Below, in pieces: positions 1-9,496 of a stretch of 64,000 nucleotides of DNA; the stretch's first letter is position 1, and each line of letters starts with the position of its first letter. The position numbers and the translations under genes were made by a program. Source of the stretch: Zymoseptoria tritici IPO323 (taxonomy: Eukaryota; Ascomycota; Dothideomycetes; Mycosphaerellales; Mycosphaerellaceae); NCBI RefSeq assembly GCF_000219625.1, contig NC_018211.1:1054001-1118000 (forward strand), read 5' to 3'. The notes under the pieces are model-generated. The model was not told the origin of the DNA, did not search any database, and was given only the letters and a program-made list of their open reading frames with translations.

Positions 1-1
1 C

Positions 2-562
2 TCCCTCCCCTACGTCCTCACAGCCTACCATCACCCATCCCAACTCCCGGAATTGGACAATGACTTCGACGCCAGCACGCCCTGTACAGTCGCCCGGAGA
101 GCAAGCATAACCCAAGGCAGAGCACTCATCGCCGTCTGGGAACGCGCCCTCTCGGCCTCCGCGAACGTCAACTCGGAAGCCTCCATTGCTGTCTCGACTT
201 TCGCGACCCAGCTGAAAAGCAACGCAGTCGATGCCTTTGGGATGCACCTCCAAGCTCATTTCCCACCACTGTTTGGCGGCGTGTGCTCAGCTTTAGGCCT
301 CTCAGCTCACGAGACGAGCTACCTCTTCCTCCTTAACCATGCAAAAGCGGTGCTGTCAGCTGGTGTGCGAGCGAGTGTTATGGGACCTTATCAAAGCCAG
401 GCTACACTCGCGAGCGCGGCGTTGCAGGAGTGTATTAATGCGTGCGTTGCGAGCCAAAGTCGAGCGGAATCGAAAGCAGAAGATGCGGTGGTCACCGTGC
501 CGACGATGGATCTTTGGATGGGAAGGCATGAGTTGCTTTACTCGAGGATTTTCAATTCTTGA
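2..562 (+). CDS. Urease accessory protein UreF, C-terminal part (start lies outside the window)
   Basis: The frame is already open at base 2 and ends with TGA at 560-562, so only the last 187 residues are present. UreF works with UreD and UreG to deliver nickel to apo-urease in the cytoplasm. The fragment shows the typical UreF order: a Leu/Pro-Tyr helix, the block RRASITQGRAL, an Ala-rich helical stretch with HFPPLFGG, and the very characteristic C-terminal motif DLWMGRHELLYSRIFNS. This all-helical core and the C-terminal tail match the end of fungal UreF. No frameshift is seen. No urease structural gene or other nickel-handling gene is present in the rest of the window. Confidence 0.88.
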   Translation, partial: SLPYVLTAYHHPSQLPELDNDFDASTPCTVARRASITQGRALIAVWERALSASANVNSEASIAVSTFATQLKSNAVDAFGMHLQAHFPPLFGGVCSALGLSAHETSYLFLLNHAKAVLSAGVRASVMGPYQSQATLASAALQECINACVASQSRAESKAEDAVVTVPTMDLWMGRHELLYSRIFNS

Positions 563-660
563 TAAAGCTGATTTATCCGCTCTATGTGAGGCATGGGTAT
601 CTATAATGGCATGAACATAACGCTAAAGAGCACGAGATGGACGATCTGGCAGGCCACGGA

Positions 661-2178
661 CTACTTGGCTGCAGCGCTCTTCGCGCCAGTCTTCATCCTC
701 GCCGGACCAAGCTGCGATCGAATCTCATCCAGCTGCTCCATTCCGGACTGTGGCCCACCACGCTTGACTCTCCGACCAAGCTTGCCAGTCTTGCTATGGC
801 TTCCCAGGAAGTCGTCCATAATACCGTCGAAGTCGCTTCGCGTCAGCTGCGGTGCTTCGGAGTCCGTCGCTCGCGAGTAGCTTGAAACCCCACTCACGCC
901 GCTCATGCCTGATGCTGTGCTATATCTGCTGGCTTTGGATGCTTTGGACAGACCGGTCATGCCCGACATCGCCGAGGCGTTGTCAGCCAGAAAGTCGTCT
1001 TCTTCCTCCTCTGGGAACTCGGCCATGGAGTATGCGTTCTCGAACTTGTCGAAGCGGTCGTCGAGTAGTGTCAGCTGGCCGGTTCTGGCTAGGGCGGAGG
1101 AGGTCATGGAGTAGTTGGTCGTCGAGGTCTTAGCTCCCTTGCGCTTCTTGCGACGGCCACTGGCGAGAGAAGAGAGTACAGAAGATTCCAGGGTTGAGGG
1201 CGCCAGAGGGTTTAGCTTCGCAGGTTTGGCATGGCCGGCTTTGTCGGCGGCCTTGAATTTCTCAAACTCTTCCAACCATGCACCTGCTGTAGGGTCCGCA
1301 GGAGGCTGTGCTTGCACGTCCTCTGGCGGTTTCGCATCCTCTCCCTCTGGCAAATTGAGATCTGCTAATGAGACATTTGAAGGCGGAGGTGATCCTGGCG
1401 CTTTGATGGTGTCGTCGCTTTCCCACCCTGCGTCGTCCTCCTCGAACAGTTGCTGCTCGCCGTACAGATCCCACTCATCCTTCTCCACCTCGTATCCATC
1501 TTTGGTCAACTCGGCGAAAATGTCCTCTTCATCATCCACGTACTCTTCGTCCTCTAACGCCTCCAAAACCTCTCGCAGCCTGGGGTCCATATCCGGCTGG
1601 AAACCCGCGATCTCATCCGGTACATCTTGCTGATCTTGGTATGACCTCCGCTGCACGAACTCGCTCGGTAGCACCTCCTCCGGCAACAGACTCCTCGCCA
1701 CGCTCGACGTCGTACTGCTCATTCCCACACTCCTCGTCTCAGTCAAGTCCATATCCCGCAACACATCCTCCAACTTCTGCTTGCCCTTTCCCTTCTGTGT
1801 CGGTGCATTCGCTTCCACCCACGTGACGGGACCCTCCCCTGTTCCCAGATCTTTCATATGCTGCATGTAATCGTATCGTGTGTCATCGTAGAAGACACCA
1901 TGTTGCGCCGCCTCGCCTTCGTTCTGCCTGACTGCTGATCCGAATTCGTCTTCCAAGTCGCCTCGTTGCTTCACTTTGTGACTTCTGTATGAGGCGCCTG
2001 AGTATTGAGATCCAGCCGAAGAGCCAGCGTAGTCGTCTTCGTTCGGTCGTCGTGTCTGCTTCTCTGCGAAGACCATGGAGGGAGCATTTTCGTCGTGGAT
2101 GAGAGGATCGTTCTGGGCGCGATGCACCAGAGCGAACGTGGTCGCAGTTTTCTTATCGAAGGCCTTGCGTCGAGGCAT
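661..2178 (-). CDS. LTV1: LTV1-like 40S ribosome biogenesis factor
   Basis: A single-exon gene of 505 residues. LTV1 binds the head of the nascent 40S subunit and takes part in its late maturation and nuclear export. The N-terminus MPRRKAFDKKTATTFALVHR followed by QNDPLIHDE is the diagnostic start of the family. The middle is strongly acidic (about residues 205-275, with LEDEEYVDDEEDIFAEL and FEEDDAGWESDD). The C-terminus is Ser-rich with a basic end (LGRRVKRGG), as in homologues. The length is in the usual range. The gene is divergent from LSG1 with 206 bp between the start codons, so two ribosome-assembly factors probably share a promoter. Identification rests on motifs and is firm. Confidence 0.93.
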   Translation of the reverse strand: MPRRKAFDKKTATTFALVHRAQNDPLIHDENAPSMVFAEKQTRRPNEDDYAGSSAGSQYSGASYRSHKVKQRGDLEDEFGSAVRQNEGEAAQHGVFYDDTRYDYMQHMKDLGTGEGPVTWVEANAPTQKGKGKQKLEDVLRDMDLTETRSVGMSSTTSSVARSLLPEEVLPSEFVQRRSYQDQQDVPDEIAGFQPDMDPRLREVLEALEDEEYVDDEEDIFAELTKDGYEVEKDEWDLYGEQQLFEEDDAGWESDDTIKAPGSPPPSNVSLADLNLPEGEDAKPPEDVQAQPPADPTAGAWLEEFEKFKAADKAGHAKPAKLNPLAPSTLESSVLSSLASGRRKKRKGAKTSTTNYSMTSSALARTGQLTLLDDRFDKFENAYSMAEFPEEEEDDFLADNASAMSGMTGLSKASKASRYSTASGMSGVSGVSSYSRATDSEAPQLTRSDFDGIMDDFLGSHSKTGKLGRRVKRGGPQSGMEQLDEIRSQLGPARMKTGAKSAAAK

Positions 2179-2384
2179 CTTTGCTGTAATCGTGGTGCTA
2201 TGTTGGTAGTCAAATCAGTGCTCATTCGAACTCCGGCAAAAAAAGTCCAGACTGAAGAGACCGAGAAATGCCCCGCCAAGCTCTTCCCTGAAACTTTCGT
2301 GACGTATGAACCATCTTTCTCTGTTCACGTTCCTCTCTTTCTTCGACACAACACCCTCCACCAAAATCTCGTACCACCGCAAAC
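2179..2384. promoter_or_regulatory. Divergent promoter between LTV1 and LSG1
   Basis: A 206-bp gap separates the two divergent start codons. It contains an A-tract near 2238-2244 and a CT-rich stretch just upstream of the LSG1 start. I saw no TATA box and no exact copy of the yeast PAC or RRPE elements. Its role as a shared promoter is inferred from gene orientation. Confidence 0.6.
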
Positions 2385-4487
2385 ATGGTACTCGCAAAGA
2401 GCAAGAACGCCGTCGGGCTGGGAAACAGCCTGATGAACGACCGCTTCGGTCGCGGCAAGAACAGCAACATGCATCGTGCAAACCAAGCCGGCGCAATCAA
2501 GCGCAAGGATCCTCTCGGGAACGAATATGTCACGAACGCAGCGCAGGAGGCGGCTTGGGTGAAGATGCGCAGTGTGACGGAGCAGGGCGCGCTGGATGAA
2601 TTCTTGTCGACTGCTGAGTTGGCTGGAACGGACTTCACGGCGGAGAAGATGAACAACGTCAAGATCATACACACCGATCAGAAGAACCCGTACTTGTTGA
2701 GTGCACAGGAGGAGAGAGGTGTGGTCAGGAAGCAGAATGCAAAGCGGGCGCGGTTGACAGTACCAAGAAGACCGCAGTGGGACGAGGATACGACGCCGCA
2801 AGAGCTGGAGATTCGGGAGAGGGAGAGTCTACTGCAGTGGCGACGAGGACTGGCTGAGCTACAAGAGGTAGAGGACCTGCTCATGACACCGTTTGAACGC
2901 AATTTGGAGGTCTGGAGACAGCTGTGGCGAGTCATCGAGCGATCAGATTTGGTCGTGCAGATTGTGGACGCAAGAAATCCGCTTCTCTACCGCTGCGCGG
3001 ATCTGGAGAAGTACGTCAAGGAGGTCGACGGTGGCAAGAAGAGGAACTTGCTGTTGATTAACAAGGCGGATATGATGACACTGGAGCAGAGGACGACATG
3101 GGCGAAGTGGTTCACAGAGAGGAAAATTGCTTTCAGATTCTTCTCGGCTGAGCTTGCGAAGGAGATGAACGAGGCAAGGGTGGAGGCGGAGAAGGAGAAG
3201 TACAGCAGTAGCGAGGAAGAGAGCGGGGAGGACGACGAAGAGGACGAGGAGGATGAGGACGAGAGTGAACTTGGTGAGAGCGACGTCGAGGAGGAGATCG
3301 ATCCGGACGAGAAAGTGCTCGCTAAAGGAACGAAGAAGATGGCATTGAAAGAAGAGGTCGAGGTCGAGGTTGAAGACGAGGGCGACTGGTCCGATGACGA
3401 GAGCGTGGAAGAGGAGACGGGCGCTGTGCCTGACTCGAATCCGGAATCGCTGACACTCGAGGAGGCGACTCGCATTCTCACCACAGACGATCTGGAAGCA
3501 CTGTTCCTGGAGCATGCGCCAGCAGCTCGCCGAAATGCCGATCCAAGCAAGCCGGACCGAAAGACGGAAATTGGACTTGTCGGATACCCCAACGTTGGAA
3601 AGTCGTCCACGATCAACGCCCTGCTCGGTGCGAAGAAAGTGTCAGTGTCTGCCACACCGGGAAAGACCAAGCATTTCCAAACCATCCATCTCTCGGAGCG
3701 CGTAATCTTGTGCGATTGTCCCGGTCTCGTTTTCCCCAACTTTGCCACGACCAAAGCCGAGTTGGTATGTGCTGGCGTGTTACCAATCGATCAACTGCGC
3801 GAATACACCGGACCGGCAGCCCTTGTGGCGGCGCGGATACCGAAGCACTTCCTGGAGGCTGTCTATGGTATGAAGATCATCACACGACCGCTCGAGGAAG
3901 GTGGCACGGGCATTCCCACCGGCGAAGAGATGTTGCGTGCTCATGCTCGCGCAAGAGGTTTCTTCACTTCTGGTCTCGGACAGCCTGATGAGAGTCGATC
4001 TGCGCGCGGAGTCCTCAAAGACTACGTCAAGGGCAAGCTACTCTACTGCCATCCACCTCTGGAGGAGCCACCGATCGACGGTAAATGGTTCAATCGTGAG
4101 CTCTACGATCTCGCGCATCTGCCGGAGAAGCGTAGAGCACGCCTTCTCGCAACTTCTGACCTCACCTCCTTGGCTGGCACGGACGATCTCTCCGTCATGG
4201 ACGATGAGTCAGAAGCTGCTGGACCACCACAACCCCTCGGCAAGAAGGGATCAACTTTGGACAAGAACTTCTTTGCCCCTGGTCAAAGTGGCGGGAAGCT
4301 ATCACAGCCGTTCCACCACAAGTACAGCGAGCAGGGCAAGCAGCTTACCGGCCGAAAACTGAAGACCATGACGGCGTTGGAGAGGGACATTGATCCGGCA
4401 GATATGAGGAGTAAGAAGCACTCCAAGGCGAACAAGAAGGCTGCGAAGAAGGTTCGCGCGCCGGGTTTGGCGCATTACGACGATTGA
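2385..4487 (+). CDS. LSG1: Large-subunit GTPase LSG1 (circularly permuted GTPase)
   Basis: A single-exon gene of 700 residues. LSG1 is the cytoplasmic GTPase that releases the export adapter Nmd3 from pre-60S subunits. The GTPase motifs occur in permuted order, as expected for the YlqF/YawG class: G4 NKAD near residue 225, then G1 GYPNVGKSS near 398, then G3 DCPG near 443. The N-terminus (GLGNSLMNDRFGRG) and the NPLLYRCADLE block are also family hallmarks. A long acidic insert (about residues 275-345) separates G4 from G1; such inserts are common in fungal LSG1. The C-terminus is basic (KKAAKKVRAPG). It is divergent from LTV1. Confidence 0.95.
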   Translation: MVLAKSKNAVGLGNSLMNDRFGRGKNSNMHRANQAGAIKRKDPLGNEYVTNAAQEAAWVKMRSVTEQGALDEFLSTAELAGTDFTAEKMNNVKIIHTDQKNPYLLSAQEERGVVRKQNAKRARLTVPRRPQWDEDTTPQELEIRERESLLQWRRGLAELQEVEDLLMTPFERNLEVWRQLWRVIERSDLVVQIVDARNPLLYRCADLEKYVKEVDGGKKRNLLLINKADMMTLEQRTTWAKWFTERKIAFRFFSAELAKEMNEARVEAEKEKYSSSEEESGEDDEEDEEDEDESELGESDVEEEIDPDEKVLAKGTKKMALKEEVEVEVEDEGDWSDDESVEEETGAVPDSNPESLTLEEATRILTTDDLEALFLEHAPAARRNADPSKPDRKTEIGLVGYPNVGKSSTINALLGAKKVSVSATPGKTKHFQTIHLSERVILCDCPGLVFPNFATTKAELVCAGVLPIDQLREYTGPAALVAARIPKHFLEAVYGMKIITRPLEEGGTGIPTGEEMLRAHARARGFFTSGLGQPDESRSARGVLKDYVKGKLLYCHPPLEEPPIDGKWFNRELYDLAHLPEKRRARLLATSDLTSLAGTDDLSVMDDESEAAGPPQPLGKKGSTLDKNFFAPGQSGGKLSQPFHHKYSEQGKQLTGRKLKTMTALERDIDPADMRSKKHSKANKKAAKKVRAPGLAHYDD

Positions 4488-4987
4488 TCGAGTGGGACAT
4501 AGATGAATCAATGGATCAAAGCGCACGTTTCTCGGCAAGCGTGCAAGCCTACGCCCACGAATACAGAGCATCTCAGTGAGTGTTCACGTTCAATCACCAG
4601 GCGTGCCAATCATGATGGTCTTCGGCGAAGGTGAGCGGTAAGTCACCACCTGCCTGTGCATTGCAAATATGACGTACAGGCAAGATTCGTCCTTAGGGTG
4701 AGCTGTGCAGCTAATTCATCGTGCTGCCACGCTTCATGGTATACCGACCCGGTTACACTGTCGCATCGTCGGGTCCCGGTACCTGAATATAAAAGTGTAT
4801 CAACGCATTGCATGTTGTTGGTACTCGGCGATCTCGGACAGTCGATAGGCCAAGCTGCTGCGGACCCCTCACCAACAGTGGATCTGTCGACCTGCTTCAA
4901 GCGGTCTGCACCAGCTTCTTGACTGAATGAACACCTGTACAAGCAACCTTCCAAATTGGAGACTACCGGAGCACAGAACGTTACAGA
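4488..4987. promoter_or_regulatory. LSG1 3' flank and amidase promoter with a TATA-like box
   Basis: A 500-bp gap. A TATA-like octamer TATAAAAG lies at 4788-4795, about 190 bp upstream of the amidase ATG at 4988. A single CGATAG (a match to the fungal GATA-factor site HGATAR) lies at about 4843-4848. One such site can occur by chance. No gene is seen in the gap. Confidence 0.4.
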
Positions 4988-6693
4988 ATGCCAGAACAGT
5001 GGGAAGAAATCTCGGCCAAAGCCAAGCAAAAAGTGCTGGATGATATTCCATCGGAATGGAAGATACCATCGGACGAATTGCCTTCACAGGATGTACTTGA
5101 TGTGACTGGCTTCCCAGCGCAGTCGGGCATTTTGTCGCAGCAAGATCTAGACATCACCGACTCGTTTGCGGTGGACATCGTGGCAAAGGTCGCCAAGGGC
5201 GAATGGACGTCCGAAGATGTGACCAGAGCTTTTTGTAAGAGAGCTGCCATCGCCCATCAGTTGGTACGATTTCATGCTCCAAATGTTAAGCCTCATGCTA
5301 ATGTCCCTTCAGGTAAATTGCTTGACGGTAATCATGTTCGACGACGGCATCGAACGAGCAAAGCAGCTCGACGCTGAGTTCAAGAGGACCGGAAAGGTCA
5401 CTGGACCTCTTCACGGGCTGCCGATCTCTCTCAAAGACAACTTCAACGTTCCTGGCTATCCATCATCTGTCGGCTTCTGTAGCTGGGCAACGGAACCAAT
5501 GCAGACCGAGAGCACGATTGTGAAAACGTTGAGAGACCTCGGAGCAGTATTCTACGTCAAGACCAATGTTCCCACGGCGATGATGATTCCGGAAAGCGTA
5601 AACAACACTTACGGACGGTGAGTGAATACAGCAACACCATTGGCCTACTCTTGCTGACGCTTCGCGAAGCACATTGAATCCGCTGAACCGCAAGACCACG
5701 TCAGGAGGCTCGAGCGGAGGCGAATCCGCACTTGTTTGTCTAAAAGGCAGTCCGCTCGGGGTGGGAACAGACATCGGCGGCTCCGTCCGCATCCCATCAG
5801 CCTGTACCGGGATATTCACCATCAAGCCTTCTCACGGACGATTTCCTCAGACTGGTGCGCGGAGTGCTCTTGCTGGACAAGAAGCGGTCGCGAGCGTCAA
5901 CTCAGGCATGGCCCGAAGTATTGCAGACGTTCGCCTGTATGCGAAGAATGTCGTTGATTCTGCGCCGTGGCTAAGAGATCACAACTGCATTGAGATACCA
6001 TGGCGGAGTGTGGAACTCAAAGCAAAGCCGAAGATTGCTGTCTTCCGCGACGATGGCTATATTCAGCCTACCCCACCCGTATCGCGGGCTCTGGAGGAGA
6101 CTGTGGCCAAACTAAAGGCCAAAGGTTACGAGATTGTGGAGTGGGACAACACCTGCCACCTGGAGATCTACCAAATCGTGGGCAAGCTCTTCGTCGCAGA
6201 CGGCGGAAAGTCTCTTGAGAAGATCGTGCAAGCCAGCGGAGAGCCATGGCGTCCAGAGCTGAAGATGTATAAGGACGCCACGGAGCTGGGCGTGCATGAG
6301 CTGTGGCAAATTCAAGCCCAGCGAACTGCATTGGCCAAGCAGTATCTTGAGCGATGGGCGGCGGTCGAGGGTCTGGATGCAATCCTAGGTCCCGTGACTC
6401 CTTACGCCAGCCCAAAGAATGGCGAGTTCAGACACGTAGGATACACGGCCGTCTTTAACGTGCTAGACTACAGTTCCTCCTCGTTCCCGACAGGTGTGTA
6501 CGTCGACAAGGAGAAGGACGTGGTGCCGGAAGGACTGAAGACGCACAGCGACCTGGACGCCCAGACACAGCGAGAGTATGATCCAGTGCTCTCGCATGGA
6601 CTTCCGGTCAGCTTGCAGCTGACGGGCAGACGGCTGCAAGAAGAGAAGATCCTGGCTTTGACGGAGAAGATCATTGAGGATCTTAAGGCTTGA
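4988..6693 (+). CDS. Amidase signature-family enzyme (acetamidase-like), three exons
   Basis: The exons are 4988-5263, 5313-5617 and 5670-6693, with introns of 49 and 52 bp (GTACGA...CAG and GTGAGT...AAG), giving 534 residues. Amidases of this family hydrolyse small amides to acid and ammonia in the cytoplasm. The Ser-cisSer-Lys triad is intact: Lys133 in SLKDNF, Ser208 in SGGSSGGE and Ser232 in GTDIGGS. These residues are 75 and 24 apart, the same spacing as in fatty acid amide hydrolase. Without splicing the frame is broken, and both junctions restore conserved sequence (HQL/VNCLT and YGR/TLNPLN). The exact substrate cannot be read from the sequence; acetamide, formamide or an aryl amide are possible. 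A TATA-like box lies upstream. Confidence 0.9.
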
Positions 6694-6846
6694 TAGTGCG
6701 ATTTCCAGCGGATGGCGGACTTGGTCGTCCCCCTACAGCCGAGATCAGGCTTAATTTAGCGAGCATACCTGAATCGAAGTCTCCATACTCAGAAGACTAC
6801 GTGCATGTCCGATTGACGATCAGCCATAGTTGGCGTGCGGGTAAGT

Positions 6847-7420
6847 GGCAAGACACCTTTTGATAGCCGTGCATGTAGATTGACAGATGACTTAGCTGGA
6901 CAGTTTCCTAAGTATACAGCTAAGTTAGCAGGAAGTGTGCAAGTACCATAGCAGGACAGCTTCCTAAGCGTGCAGATATCTCAGCAGGACATGCTAGATA
7001 ACTTGGCAGGGCACTTACGAGTACTATACCAGGACCTGTACATGTACCATGGCACGACATGTACATGTACCATAGCCGGACGGCTTCTTAAGCGTACAGA
7101 TAACTTAGCAGGACACGTCCGAGTACCGTAGCAGAACGGTTCGATAGCCGTAAAGTTGACCTGGCAGGGCATCTTTGTAGCCGTACATATAAAGTAACAG
7201 GACGTGTCCAAGTGCCATACCAGGACATTTTTCTCAGCGTATAGATAACTTGACAGCACCTGTGCATATAACTTGGCAGGGCGGCTACGCAGCCGTACAG
7301 GACACCGTGCCGGTAAGATATCGAGACGTCCCATTGGGCGTACTAGTAACCCGTCAGGTCGCCTTCAAGGGCGTACATCTAACCCAGCAGGACATCCCAG
7401 ACAGCCGTGCAAGTACCTCA
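6847..7420. repeat. Degenerate tandem array of interleaved 23-bp and 33-bp units
   Basis: From 6894 the sequence breaks into successive units that begin with variants of AGCAGGACA. Units start at 6894, 6927, 6950, 6983, 7005, 7028, 7051, 7074, 7107, 7130, 7163, 7196, 7219, 7252, 7275, 7297, 7320, 7353 and 7386. The spacings are therefore 33, 23, 33, 22, 23, 23, 23, 33, 23, 33, 33, 23, 33, 23, 22, 23, 33, 33 and 33. Long units carry about 10 extra bases and commonly end like CGTACAGATAACTT; short units end like GAGTACCAT or ACATGTACCAT. A less regular copy precedes the array from 6847. Two short units share the palindrome GTACATGTAC (7038 and 7061). The last unit stops 2 bp before the peptidase stop codon. 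Individual copies have diverged widely, so this is an old array. Confidence 0.85.
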
Positions 7421-9496
7421 TCAAGTCTGACCATCGACCGATACACCAGGCCCGATATACTTCTCCGTCCAGTCACCAATTCTCAGCGCAAGATCAATCC
7501 AGAACTTGCGCTCACTGAAGATGTGTGCTTGCCGCGGGTACGTTACGAATTGATGCTCCAAGCCGTGAGCTTCCAGCGCCCTCCTCATTCCCCAAGCCTG
7601 CGTAATGGGACAGCGCTCATCTTTCTCGCCGTGCAGAATCAGTATCGGAGGGATGACCATTGCTCCTGTCTTCGTGCTGCGATCGACGGCGGCCTGCACC
7701 TCCCACAAGGCTGAGGCTTGCCGATTGCGAGTGTCGTCTTTCTGACAGTTCCAGACTGCGTTTCCACCATTTAGTTCCGTCTCCAAAGATGCGCCCAAGT
7801 CTGAGGTCAATGCCATGGTGTCTGTTTCCGTGATCCCTGCCAGCGGGATGGAAGCGCGGAATTTCCACGGCTGTAGCGAGCCGTTGCGAGTGCTGCATAG
7901 ATAGCTGAGGAAGCCACCTTGGCTCAAACCACCGACGACGAGACGAGAGGGATCTGAATAGCCGGACTTGATGGCGTGGTCTGTGAGTGCGATGACATCT
8001 TCGTAGTCCACTTTGCCTACGCCGCGGAGGCTCCAGCCCGCGAAGGCTTCGCCTCGACCCGTGCTACCACGATAGTTCGGGAGCAGGATTGAGTATCCAA
8101 GTCGCAGGAGGTAGGGCGTCCAGAAATAGTAGAGAGTGTTGAAGGCGTTCGTATTGCGGGATGTTGGACCGCCGTGTATCAGGACAAGCGTTGGCGCATG
8201 GCCCTCAAAGCCCGCCGGCGCCGGATCAGGCCTGAGGAAGACGCCGTCGAGATCCACCTCGTCGTCCGCTGACCTGCACGAGATGAACTCGCTGGAGCCG
8301 AACGTCTGACCTTGGAAGGCTGCTCCATGTGAGGAGAGCTGAATCGAGTGTCCTGATGAAGTAGTGGTCGAGTAGACTTCGACAGGTTGATTGACGCTCG
8401 AGCTGGCCGTCGCAAGCAATATTTCGTTGTTACCAGGGGGAAAGATCGCGCCGAATGCTTGCAATTCTTCTGCTTTCGAATAGATTACAACCACGTTCGT
8501 AAGGAGTGATTCGTTCGAAAGGAGGCAGAGTTGATCCTCCATTCCCTTCTGCGACTTGACCAGCACTTTGCCGCCGACATTCAGCAGCCCAACCGCAGTA
8601 TCATCATATCCAAATGCAACTCTCGTCCATGGCTTGTCGTTGGCTTCAACATCGCCCTCAACGCCAGAGTCTGGTGACACTGCATACACAGTCGCACCTG
8701 CGCAGACCTTGTCGATCGGTGTCCCGGAGATGAAGTATAGCTGTCCATCGGCCGCCCAGGTCAAGTCGGTCACTGCGTTAGGGATAGTGCAGATGTCCTT
8801 CACTGTCTGGTCTTTGACTGTGAGCACCGCAATTCTGGATCCTCTCAAGTATGGCTCTTCAATGTTCGGCGAAGTCGTGTCAGTAAATGCAATCCTTTTG
8901 CCATCCGGGCTCCAGGAGAAACCGGTCACATGGCGTTGATGCTCGACACCCGCGCGGCTGACTTGCTTCGTCTGGACATTGACTGTACGCAGTCGGACGT
9001 AAGCCAGATCTTCGCCCCAGACTTGGACGTCGTCGCCTTCCTCCTCTCGGTCTTTCTGCTCCTTTGTCTTCTCGTCGGCCGATAGATAGGCAATAGTCGT
9101 GCCATCGGAAGAAAACTCAAACTGCGAAATGGGGCGTTCGTTCTCGATGTCGGTCAACGGGAAGGCCTCCCCTTCTACGACCGACTGGCGTATATTGAGT
9201 GCGTATATAGCCCATCTTTCGCCAGCCCTTGCTCGATCCGAAACGAAAGCTATACTCCTTCCGTCTGGATTCCATCGAGGGATGTGGTCTTTGCTAAGGC
9301 CAGAGGTAATCTGACGGGCAGACTTGGCTTTGCCAGTCTCGGCGAGCCAAAGCGTGGATACCGGAAGCTTTCCCTGTCGATGCATCCAGGTGAGATTCGT
9401 AGAGTACAAGACTTGCTGTGCATTTGGGGAGAAGGCTATCGTATTGGGGATCTCCAGATCGCAGAGGGAGGTTATGAGGGCTTTCTTTCTGGCCAT
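7421..9496 (-). CDS. Serine peptidase of family S9 (acylaminoacyl-peptidase / dipeptidyl-peptidase-like)
   Basis: A single-exon gene of 691 residues from the ATG in the strong context CTACCATGGCC; an in-frame ATG at 9562 would add 22 residues. The N-terminal half is a beta-propeller of WD40-like PD40 blades (FSPNAQQVLYST, WNPDGRSIAFVSD, WSPDGKRIAFTD). The C-terminal half is an alpha/beta-hydrolase: oxyanion strand HGGPTSR, nucleophile Ser525 in GGLSQGG, Asp626 in GEKDERCP and His658 in RQAHIF. No signal peptide or membrane anchor is present, so it is probably cytosolic and removes N-terminal residues or dipeptides from short peptides. The stop codon directly abuts the 23/33-bp repeat array, so the 3' UTR should consist of that array. 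Confidence 0.88.
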   Translation of the reverse strand: MARKKALITSLCDLEIPNTIAFSPNAQQVLYSTNLTWMHRQGKLPVSTLWLAETGKAKSARQITSGLSKDHIPRWNPDGRSIAFVSDRARAGERWAIYALNIRQSVVEGEAFPLTDIENERPISQFEFSSDGTTIAYLSADEKTKEQKDREEEGDDVQVWGEDLAYVRLRTVNVQTKQVSRAGVEHQRHVTGFSWSPDGKRIAFTDTTSPNIEEPYLRGSRIAVLTVKDQTVKDICTIPNAVTDLTWAADGQLYFISGTPIDKVCAGATVYAVSPDSGVEGDVEANDKPWTRVAFGYDDTAVGLLNVGGKVLVKSQKGMEDQLCLLSNESLLTNVVVIYSKAEELQAFGAIFPPGNNEILLATASSSVNQPVEVYSTTTSSGHSIQLSSHGAAFQGQTFGSSEFISCRSADDEVDLDGVFLRPDPAPAGFEGHAPTLVLIHGGPTSRNTNAFNTLYYFWTPYLLRLGYSILLPNYRGSTGRGEAFAGWSLRGVGKVDYEDVIALTDHAIKSGYSDPSRLVVGGLSQGGFLSYLCSTRNGSLQPWKFRASIPLAGITETDTMALTSDLGASLETELNGGNAVWNCQKDDTRNRQASALWEVQAAVDRSTKTGAMVIPPILILHGEKDERCPITQAWGMRRALEAHGLEHQFVTYPRQAHIFSERKFWIDLALRIGDWTEKYIGPGVSVDGQT

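Noticed and set aside
4843..4848. GATA-factor (AreA) site upstream of the amidase
   Set aside because: A single 6-bp match is expected by chance; nitrogen control cannot be claimed.
7130..7150. tRNA B-box-like GGTTCGATAGCC
   Set aside because: It is part of a repeat unit; no A-box or cloverleaf can be drawn around it.
6981..7334. 117-residue minus-strand open frame within the repeat array
   Set aside because: It is a translation of the 23/33-bp repeat units; its residues repeat in step with them (CPxKL-like blocks) and show no protein features.
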